NCBI RefSeq assembly: GCF_900107095.1
Contig: NZ_FNOR01000002.1
Coordinates: forward strand, 248,001-312,000
DNA: 64,000 bases
Direction of reading: 5' to 3'
DNA from: Collimonas sp. OK242
Lineage (GTDB): Bacteria; Pseudomonadota; Gammaproteobacteria; Burkholderiales; Burkholderiaceae_D
The notes below the pieces were generated by a model. That model saw nothing but the letters and a program-made list of their open reading frames with translations. It had not been told where the DNA came from and searched no databases. The position numbers and the translations under genes are program-made. Below are positions 54,339 to 61,291 of the stretch, piece after piece (position 1 is the stretch's first letter; every line of letters starts with the position of its first letter).

Positions 54339-57203
54339 TTATTCGTAATCCGACAGCGGCGGACAGGAACAAACCAGATTGCGGTCGCCATAGACGTTAT
54401 CGATCCGCCCTACCGGCGGCCAATACTTGTTCTGGCGCAGCGACTTCAACGGAAAGACAGCCTGCTCGCGCGAATACGCACGCGTCCATTCATCGGTCAA
54501 ATCCTGGGCGGTATGCGGTGCATGCCGCAGCGCCGTCTGCTCTGCCTTGATATCGCCATTTTCTACGGCCCTGATCTCTGCGCGAATCGCGATCATGGCG
54601 TCGCAGAAACGATCCAGCTCTTCCTTGGATTCGCTTTCGGTCGGCTCTATCATCAGGGTGCCGGCTACCGGGAACGACATGGTAGGCGCATGGAAACCAT
54701 AATCGATCAGGCGCTTGGCGACGTCGTCCACCGTAATCCCGGTCTTGTCCTTGAGCGGCCGCAGGTCGATGATGCCCTCGTGCGCCACCAGGCCGTCGCT
54801 GCCGCTGTACAAGATCGGATAATGCGGCGCCAGCCGATGCATGATGTAATTGGCGTTCAGGATCGCCAGCTCACTCGCCTGCCGCAAGCCCTGCGCACCC
54901 ATCAGCGTGATATATGCCCAGGTGATTGGCAGGATGCTGGCGCTGCCCCAGGGCGCTGCGCAGACCGGTGCAATACCTTTTTCCAGCATGCGGTGCCCCG
55001 GCAGGAAAGGCGCCAGATGCGCCTTGACGCCGATCGGACCGACGCCAGGCCCGCCGCCGCCGTGCGGAATGCAGAAGGTCTTGTGCAAATTCAGATGCGA
55101 CACGTCGCCGCCGAATTTTCCTGGCGCGCACAAACCGACCATGGCGTTCATGTTGGCGCCGTCGATATACACCTGGCCGCCATGGGCATGGACGATTTCG
55201 CAGATCTCGCCGATGGCTTCTTCGAACACGCCGTGGGTCGACGGATAAGTAATCATCAGAGCGGCCAGATCGTTGGCGTGCTGGTCTGCCTTGGCGCGCA
55301 GGTCGGCGACATTGACGTTGCCTTGCTCGTCGCATTGCACCACCACCACTTGCATGCCGGCCATGTGCGCAGTAGCCGGATTGGTGCCATGCGCGGAACT
55401 CGGGATCAGGCAGATATTGCGTTCGCCCTGGCCGCGGCTCTGGTGATAGGCGCGAATCGCCAGCAAGCCGGCATATTCGCCTTGCGAACCGGCGTTAGGC
55501 TGCAGCGATACCGCATCGTAGCCGGTGCAGATGCATAGCATTTGCTCCAGGTCGGCCACCAGTTGTTGATAGCCCTGGGCCTGGTGGAGCGGCGCGAACG
55601 GATGCAGCGCGCCGAATTCCGGCCAGGTGACCGGGATCATCTCGGTAGTGGCGTTGAGTTTCATGGTGCAGGAGCCGAGCGGTATCATGCTGCGGTCGAG
55701 CGCCAGGTCCTTGTCTGCCAGCGCGCGCAGGTAGCGCAGCATCTGGGTTTCCGAATGATGGCTGTTGAACACCGGGTGCGTCAGGAAAGCGCTGCTGCGC
55801 ATCAGCGGCGCCGGGATCCGTTCTTCAGCGCCGGCTTCCAATGCGTCGAACGAAGGCAGCGGCTTACCGACCGCGAAGATACTCCACAACGCCTCCACAT
55901 CCGCGCGCGTGCTGGTTTCATCCAGCGCAATGCCGACGCTGCCATCGTCGATCAGCCGCAGGTTGACCGACTGGCTGCGCGCAGCCGCGTGGATATCCTG
56001 GGTGTGGCCGCCGGTATGCACGGTGATGGTGTCGAAGAAGCTGGCGGTTGGCACCGGATGGTGCAGCAGACGCAAACCCTCGGCCAGAATCGCGGTCAGC
56101 CGGTGCACTCGTTGCGCGATCGTCTTCAAGCCGTGCGGGCCGTGGTAGACCGCGTACATGCTGGCGATATTGGCCAGCAATACCTGTGCGGTGCAGACGT
56201 TGCTGGTGGCTTTTTCACGGCGGATATGCTGCTCGCGGGTTTGCATCGCCAAGCGATAGGCGGGTTGGCCGCGGCTGTCGATGGAGACGCCGACCAGTCG
56301 CCCCGGCATCACGCGCTTGTGCGCATCCAGCGTAGCGAAATACGCGGCGTGCGGACCGCCATAACCGAGCGGCACGCCGAAGCGCTGGGCGCTGCCGACC
56401 ACCACGTCGGCGCCAAACTCGCCCGGCGGCGTCAGCAGAGTCAATGCCAGCAGATCGGCGGCCACCACCACCAGCGCTTGCTTGCCATGCGCCAGACGCG
56501 CGGCGGCGGCATAGTCGTTGATCTCGCCGTTCAGGGTCGGGTATTGCAGCAGCACGCCAAAACAGTCGAGCCGCTCCAGGTCCTTGAGATGATCGCCGAC
56601 CACCACCTCGACCCCGATCGGCGCGGCGCGGGTGCGCAGCACGTCGATGGTTTGCGGATAGCAGTCCTGCGAAACGAAGAAGATGTTGCTCTTGCTTTTA
56701 GACAGGCGCTGGCAAAAGGTCATCGCTTCGGCTGCCGCGGTGGCTTCGTCCAGCAAGGAAGCGTTGGCGATTTCCATGCCGGTCAGGTCGCTCACCATGG
56801 TCTGAAAATTCAGCAGCGCTTCCAGCCGCCCCTGCGATATTTCAGGCTGATACGGCGTGTAGGCGGTATACCAGGCCGGGTTTTCCAGCAGATTGCGCAA
56901 GATCACGGTCGGCGTATGGCAGTTGTAATAGCCCATGCCTATATGCGATTTGAACAGCTGGTTCTTGCCGGCGATCTGGCGCAATGCCGCCAGCGTTTCC
57001 GCTTCGCTGCGCGGAGAGCCGAGCTTCAGCGGCTGCCGCTCCAGGATGGCGGCCGGGACTATTTTCTGTATCAATGCTTCGATCGAAGCGAAACCGAGCA
57101 TTGACAGCATGGTCTTTTGCTGGGAGTGATCCGGACCGATATGGCGTTCAATGAAATCGGCATGTTGCGCCAGATCTTCAAGAGCAGGCCGTGATTGTGT
57201 CAT
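54339..57203 (-). CDS. gcvP: Glycine decarboxylase, glycine cleavage P protein
   Basis: 954 residues, full-length. A pyridoxal phosphate enzyme that decarboxylates glycine and passes the methylamine to GcvH. The PLP lysine is Lys708 in [20 protein letters not shown]; the glycine-rich loop follows. The N-terminal half is the homologous non-catalytic domain, usual for the fused alpha-beta form. Start set at the ATG at 57203, because AAGGA lies 7 bases upstream; an ATG five codons earlier overlaps that site. Located between gcvH and gcvT. Confidence 0.95.
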   Translation of the reverse strand: MTQSRPALEDLAQHADFIERHIGPDHSQQKTMLSMLGFASIEALIQKIVPAAILERQPLKLGSPRSEAETLAALRQIAGKNQLFKSHIGMGYYNCHTPTVILRNLLENPAWYTAYTPYQPEISQGRLEALLNFQTMVSDLTGMEIANASLLDEATAAAEAMTFCQRLSKSKSNIFFVSQDCYPQTIDVLRTRAAPIGVEVVVGDHLKDLERLDCFGVLLQYPTLNGEINDYAAAARLAHGKQALVVVAADLLALTLLTPPGEFGADVVVGSAQRFGVPLGYGGPHAAYFATLDAHKRVMPGRLVGVSIDSRGQPAYRLAMQTREQHIRREKATSNVCTAQVLLANIASMYAVYHGPHGLKTIAQRVHRLTAILAEGLRLLHHPVPTASFFDTITVHTGGHTQDIHAAARSQSVNLRLIDDGSVGIALDETSTRADVEALWSIFAVGKPLPSFDALEAGAEERIPAPLMRSSAFLTHPVFNSHHSETQMLRYLRALADKDLALDRSMIPLGSCTMKLNATTEMIPVTWPEFGALHPFAPLHQAQGYQQLVADLEQMLCICTGYDAVSLQPNAGSQGEYAGLLAIRAYHQSRGQGERNICLIPSSAHGTNPATAHMAGMQVVVVQCDEQGNVNVADLRAKADQHANDLAALMITYPSTHGVFEEAIGEICEIVHAHGGQVYIDGANMNAMVGLCAPGKFGGDVSHLNLHKTFCIPHGGGGPGVGPIGVKAHLAPFLPGHRMLEKGIAPVCAAPWGSASILPITWAYITLMGAQGLRQASELAILNANYIMHRLAPHYPILYSGSDGLVAHEGIIDLRPLKDKTGITVDDVAKRLIDYGFHAPTMSFPVAGTLMIEPTESESKEELDRFCDAMIAIRAEIRAVENGDIKAEQTALRHAPHTAQDLTDEWTRAYSREQAVFPLKSLRQNKYWPPVGRIDNVYGDRNLVCSCPPLSDYE

Positions 57204-57263
57204 GGGTGCATCCTTCATGTTGTGAACGGGAAAAGGCGGCGTTAGCTTGGGTTTGCTTGTGCT

Positions 57264-57644
57264 TTACGCTTGGCCTTTGATCATCGCAGCGTAGGCCGCT
57301 TCATCCATCAAACTGTTCAACTCGGCGATATCGTTCACTTTCATTTTGAAAAACCAGCCCGCGCCCAAGGGATCTTCATTGACCTTGCCAGGTTCGTCGG
57401 CCAACGTGGTATTGATTTCGACTACTTTGCCGGCAACCGGCATCATGATTTCACTTGCGGCCTTGACCGATTCGATCACAGCCGCTTCGTCGCCCTGGGC
57501 CATTTCGCTATCGACTTCCGGCAGTTGCACAAAAACCAGGTCGCCCAGATGCCCTTGTGCGAAATCGGTAATGCCGACTGTCACCAGACCGTCGTCCTCA
57601 ACGCGCAACCATTCATGCTCGACGGTATATTTCACCTGACCCAT
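57264..57644 (-). CDS. gcvH: Glycine cleavage H protein
   Basis: 126 residues; carries the lipoyl arm between GcvP, GcvT and the dihydrolipoamide dehydrogenase. The lipoylated lysine is Lys61 in ESVKAASE; the start (YTVEHEWLRVEDDG) and the end are conserved. ATG at 57644 has an excellent site, AAAGGAGATTGGC; the longer frame to 57761 has no sense as a protein. First gene of the operon, in the order H-P-T. Confidence 0.95.
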   Translation of the reverse strand: MGQVKYTVEHEWLRVEDDGLVTVGITDFAQGHLGDLVFVQLPEVDSEMAQGDEAAVIESVKAASEIMMPVAGKVVEINTTLADEPGKVNEDPLGAGWFFKMKVNDIAELNSLMDEAAYAAMIKGQA

Positions 57645-58004
57645 GCCAATCTCCTTTATAAAAACCATGATATTCAAATTACCCATTCGAATTTTACGAC
57701 CGAAACGCCTTGCATGATACTGCGATACGCTGCGATCCGACATGGCGGCTATCCGCGACACTTAAGCGTAACGAGCTAAGCTATTGATTCTTTGAGAATT
57801 ATCCGCAAATGGGACAAAGACGAGGTGAAGATGCCAGAAAAAGACTGCAGAAAAGGCCGGAGGGATTTAACGATAGAAAGTGCTAGGTATATGCTGCCGA
57901 AATGTTTTCTATTTTGAGCAGGTATCTTCTCCATTTCTCGCCCTCCCAGAGTGACGTCAATTTCACGTCTGCTCTGGAAGACGAAATTTCAGGAGAAACC
58001 CGGT
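57645..58004. other. Intergenic region upstream of gcvH
   Basis: 360 bp between gcvH and the unknown-protein gene, both leftward. It contains a direct repeat CTGCGAT near 57720-57737 and a nested hairpin at 57946-57977 (CCAGAG/CTCTGG with inner GACGT/ACGTC). The hairpin may mark the end of the upstream ACP-ketosynthase operon. I looked for the paired glycine riboswitch motif found before many gcv operons and did not recognise it. Confidence 0.5.
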
Positions 58005-58409
58005 TTAATTAAGCGTCGATCTGCCATCCCACAATGTCTTCCAGGAATTCTCTTTTGCCAGCAAGCCGATCACGGAACATAAAGGCTTGAAGAATATTTC
58101 ACGCAAGACCCAGCCTTTCCAGTTACCTGTTGGGCGGACACGCATTTGGTAGGCAATATCCTCGATAAACCAGGTAACAGGAATTTGTGCGATTTTTGCG
58201 AAGATAGGATACTTCTGCATCAGGCGTACATAAGGAACGCCCCAGAAATGATAGCCACGCAGAGTACGTTCCGAGAAATTCTGCTTGCTGTAAAGTACGT
58301 CCGCGCGCCAAAGATCCATGTCGACGCTGCCGATCCGGCACAGTTCCGTGCAAATAACCTTATCGCTAGGCGCCCATATCTGGGCTTCTTGTGTTTTCAA
58401 GAATTTCAT
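58005..58409 (-). CDS. Unknown protein, 134 residues, in the ACP-ketosynthase operon
   Basis: No family recognised. It begins MKFLKTQEAQIWAPSDKVIC and has alternating aromatic and basic segments: TLRGYHFWGVPYVRLMQKYP, VTWFIEDIAYQMRV and WKGWVLREIFFKPLCSVIGLL. No signal peptide; one amphipathic stretch near residue 110 might be membrane-associated. The ribosome site (AGGAAATCAT before the ATG) and the 17-bp gap after the ketosynthase gene show it is the third gene of that operon. A role in using or modifying the acyl product is a guess. Confidence 0.7.
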   Translation of the reverse strand: MKFLKTQEAQIWAPSDKVICTELCRIGSVDMDLWRADVLYSKQNFSERTLRGYHFWGVPYVRLMQKYPIFAKIAQIPVTWFIEDIAYQMRVRPTGNWKGWVLREIFFKPLCSVIGLLAKENSWKTLWDGRSTLN

Positions 58410-58426
58410 ATGATTTCCTATGTTAA

Positions 58427-59659
58427 CTATCTATAGTTTCTTGCAATCAGAACTGCATTGCTGCCGCCAAAAGCAAATGAATTCGATGCTGCATATTCAA
58501 GATCCTTCACCGGCATTCCCCGCTGTGGTACGTAATTCAAATCGCAAGCGCTGTCCGCCTGCGACCAATGCGTAGTGGGCGGCACAATCTGCGTCTTTAA
58601 CGCAAGAATAGTGGCAATCATTTCTACGGCGCCGGTCGCGCCCAATAAATGTCCATGCGCCGATTTGGTACTGCTGACAGGAATGCGGTAAGCATGCTGG
58701 CCGAGCATCTCTTTGATCAGATCCGTTTCAATCGCGTCGCCTACTTTAGTTGCCGTACCGTGCGCATTGATATAGCCGATTTTTTTTGGAGCAATATCCG
58801 CATCCGCCAAGGCGCGACGAAAAGCCAGTTTCTGTCCTTGCAAATCCGGTTTGGACAAAGACTTGGCATCATTGCTTACGCCATAACCGACGATTTCGGC
58901 GATTGGCTGGGCGCCGCGCTGCAAGGCATGCTCCAACGACTCCAGCACCAGCACCCCTGCCCCCTCCGCCAACGCAAAACCGTCGCGATCAGCGCTAAAA
59001 GGGCGGCAGCCAGTGCCAGGAGAATCGCTTGATTCCTTGCACAGCACTTTCATGTCTATCCACGACTGGATGATAGCCGGAAGCAATAACGCTTCAGCGC
59101 CGCCAGCCAGCGCAACATCAAGATAGCCATCGCGGATGCGGCGAAAAGCTTCGCCGATGGCGACGCTTGATGAGGAACAAGCGCTTGAATAGGTTTGGGA
59201 TTCGCCTTGTATGCCATACCGTAAGCCTATATGGGAGGCCGGCGCATGCGTCATCGCCGCCAGCACGATCAGCATCTTTTTCTGGGGCGTGATCTTATAA
59301 AAATCGAAATAGCCTTCTTGCAAGGATTCGGCTCCGCCCATCCCGGTACCAAAGAAAACGCCGGCTGATTCACCAAGCGGCAACGAGAGCGTACTGCCTG
59401 CCGAGTCTATGGCTTGCTTGGCGGCGATGATCGCCATTTGGCTGACACGGTCGAGTTGCCGGTTTTCCGATACGGAAAAATGCGCCGCCATATCCACATC
59501 GACGACGCCGAAACCTCGTGTCGCGCTTAATTCGTCGACCATGCGTATGCCAGTTGCGCCGGAGATCAGGTTCGAGAAGAAATCTTCTACGTTATTGCCC
59601 AGCGGAGTGACCGCGCCCATGCCGGTAACAACCACCCTGCGCGCAGCATGTCCGTTCAT
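58427..59659 (-). CDS. FabF-like beta-ketoacyl-ACP synthase
   Basis: 410-residue condensing enzyme. Catalytic residues are intact: Cys161 in SSACSSSS, His300 in NAHGTATKVGD, and His335 with Lys332 in TKSAHGHLLGA. The C-terminal glycine-rich loop FAFGGSNAVL is also intact. The sequence is of the KAS II class but differs from housekeeping FabF (SSACSSSS instead of the usual TACATS-type context), and it is accompanied by a dedicated ACP. Start ATG overlaps the ACP stop (ATGA). It probably elongates an acyl chain on the neighbouring ACP. Confidence 0.9.
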   Translation of the reverse strand: MNGHAARRVVVTGMGAVTPLGNNVEDFFSNLISGATGIRMVDELSATRGFGVVDVDMAAHFSVSENRQLDRVSQMAIIAAKQAIDSAGSTLSLPLGESAGVFFGTGMGGAESLQEGYFDFYKITPQKKMLIVLAAMTHAPASHIGLRYGIQGESQTYSSACSSSSVAIGEAFRRIRDGYLDVALAGGAEALLLPAIIQSWIDMKVLCKESSDSPGTGCRPFSADRDGFALAEGAGVLVLESLEHALQRGAQPIAEIVGYGVSNDAKSLSKPDLQGQKLAFRRALADADIAPKKIGYINAHGTATKVGDAIETDLIKEMLGQHAYRIPVSSTKSAHGHLLGATGAVEMIATILALKTQIVPPTTHWSQADSACDLNYVPQRGMPVKDLEYAASNSFAFGGSNAVLIARNYR

Positions 59660-60057
59660 TGCGCGAGTCCCGGTTTTTGCAGCTCCGCTTCCTGTGCTTC
59701 CGTGTTTTGCAATTCTGTTTCTTGCGCTTCCGTTTTCTGCAACTCCGCTGCCTGCGATTTCGCTTTTTTTAATTCTATTTTTTGTCGATGCTTCTGATAT
59801 TGCAGTAAAAACGCCTCCGCCAGTTCGTCGATATCCGCCGGAAACGCGTCCATGCTGGTATCTTCAAAATCCAGGTCAAAACCATAATGTTTCTCCACGA
59901 GCAACTGGACTTCGACCATAGCCAGCGAGTCAAAATTCTCGATTAAAGTATCGAATTTCTTGCCCGACAATATTAATGCCTGATCGACGCCCATGTACTC
60001 GCTGACCAATGCCGCTATCTGGCTTTTTACTTCATCAAGCGTTAAGTCTGGCTTCAT
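59656..60057 (-). CDS. Acyl carrier protein with repetitive C-terminal tail
   Basis: 133 residues. Residues 1-90 form an ACP domain with the phosphopantetheine site DSL at Ser44 (NFDSLAMVEVQLLVEKHYGF). The tail, about 93-133, is an imperfect repeat of ELQKTEAQE-like units, charged and probably helical or disordered, which normal ACPs lack. The gene is the first of three (ACP, ketosynthase, unknown protein) with a 4-bp overlap to the second. It is not the housekeeping fabD-fabG-acpP-fabF cluster. Confidence 0.83.
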   Translation of the reverse strand: MKPDLTLDEVKSQIAALVSEYMGVDQALILSGKKFDTLIENFDSLAMVEVQLLVEKHYGFDLDFEDTSMDAFPADIDELAEAFLLQYQKHRQKIELKKAKSQAAELQKTEAQETELQNTEAQEAELQKPGLAQ

Positions 60058-60221
60058 TTTTCAGTTCCGGTAAATATCAATAACGTATTAGATGACCTGC
60101 CCTAGCCTGACCAGTTGACAGCCATGTCCGTGAGCGGAGCAGCTTCTCGTGTAGCAGTTTTACTTAATCTTGCATAGACTGCAAGCTATCTTAATTGCAA
60201 CTAAACCGCAACCGCTGCCTG

Positions 60222-61223
60222 CTAATTGAATTGCAAGGTAAAGGTGGCCGTGGCATTTGCGCTACCTGGCTTCAAGGATGGCTGCGTCTGAATGTACTGC
60301 CCGGAAAAGCCCATGCTAAAGCGCGTGCCGGGCGAGACTACTGTTACGACCGGCAATTCAAATTGCCCCAGATTTACCGGCGTGCCGTTCTGATGCAGCA
60401 TCTGTATGCCGATGCCGGCCGCCGTCGAACCGCTGGCCAGGGCCAGAGTGCCAGGGTAAGCTGAACTGTCGGCAATTCCATTGAATTGAATCAGCAGCTT
60501 TGGCGGAGCGGTGGTGCAGCTTAAATTAAGGTTAAATGCCTTATTTCCCTGAACTGAACCTACGCCAGCAAACTTGTTTATCGCGACACTGCTCAATGTG
60601 ACGACCTTGTTTACGGAGTCGGCATCTACCGTGCAGCCCCCGCTTTGAATGTTGCCGCCATTAGTGACATATATCTGCATTGCCTGGTAGCCCGGCACAT
60701 TATCGCTGCCATACTCCCCCGTGGAAAGCGGGCCATAGCCGACAGTGGTTGCGGTCTTGATCAGTTCGAATTTAAATTGTCCCGGCGGAAAATATATTAT
60801 TCCGCCGCTAGTCGTACTTCCCGATTGCCCATAGGGATTGGTCCATTGGGCCGGCGCAAAAGTCACGCCGTCAGAGTAAGTGAGGCGATAACCGATGCCA
60901 GCCAGGTTGGTACGGTAGACGTTAGGAAAACCGCTTACCGCAGCGCCGCTATTCATCGAAGGCTTGAAAGTTTCCAGATCGCCGAGCTGGCAAGCCAGAT
61001 AATTATTCGCGTTTTGCAGTGACAAAGACGGGGCGGTTAGCGTGTACGAAGCGAGGACTGAGCCCACGGTGGCCGTGGTAGCGCCAAACACGGTGCCAAT
61101 ATTGATATTGAACTGCACCTTAGTTGCGCCATACGGATTACCGAGCAGCCGGCAAGCTGCCTGAGCCTGTCCGCAGATCAAGAACAATCCGGCCATTCCC
61201 AAAAAAATACTCCTGATATTCAT
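60222..61223 (-). CDS. Type 1-like fimbrial adhesin/minor pilin
   Basis: 333 residues with a signal peptide (MNIRSIFLGMAGLFLICGQA, cleavage near AQAAC). About residues 25-200 look like an N-terminal lectin-type domain; from about residue 205 the pilin fold appears (GGCTVDADSVNKVVTLSSVAIN), ending with a FTLQFN strand typical of donor-strand pilins. The two-domain layout resembles FimH-type tip adhesins. Follows the usher gene by 68 bp on the same strand; the upstream major pilin and chaperone lie beyond the window edge. Confidence 0.8.
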   Translation of the reverse strand: MNIRSIFLGMAGLFLICGQAQAACRLLGNPYGATKVQFNINIGTVFGATTATVGSVLASYTLTAPSLSLQNANNYLACQLGDLETFKPSMNSGAAVSGFPNVYRTNLAGIGYRLTYSDGVTFAPAQWTNPYGQSGSTTSGGIIYFPPGQFKFELIKTATTVGYGPLSTGEYGSDNVPGYQAMQIYVTNGGNIQSGGCTVDADSVNKVVTLSSVAINKFAGVGSVQGNKAFNLNLSCTTAPPKLLIQFNGIADSSAYPGTLALASGSTAAGIGIQMLHQNGTPVNLGQFELPVVTVVSPGTRFSMGFSGQYIQTQPSLKPGSANATATFTLQFN

Positions 61224-61291
61224 GCTTAATCCCTTATTCTGTCCATATTACTTCCACTATTTCCTCAAATGAAGCAGGCGTGCCGCATTTT

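Noticed and set aside
53811-57104. Two long plus-strand reading frames (575 and 520 codons) opposite gcvT and gcvP
   Set aside because: They are antisense shadows of well-conserved gcv genes in high-GC DNA; composition is His/Gln/Arg-rich and no family is recognisable.
57645-58004. Glycine riboswitch before gcvH
   Set aside because: Looked for the conserved aptamer core on the minus strand and did not find it by eye; a covariance search would be needed to exclude it.
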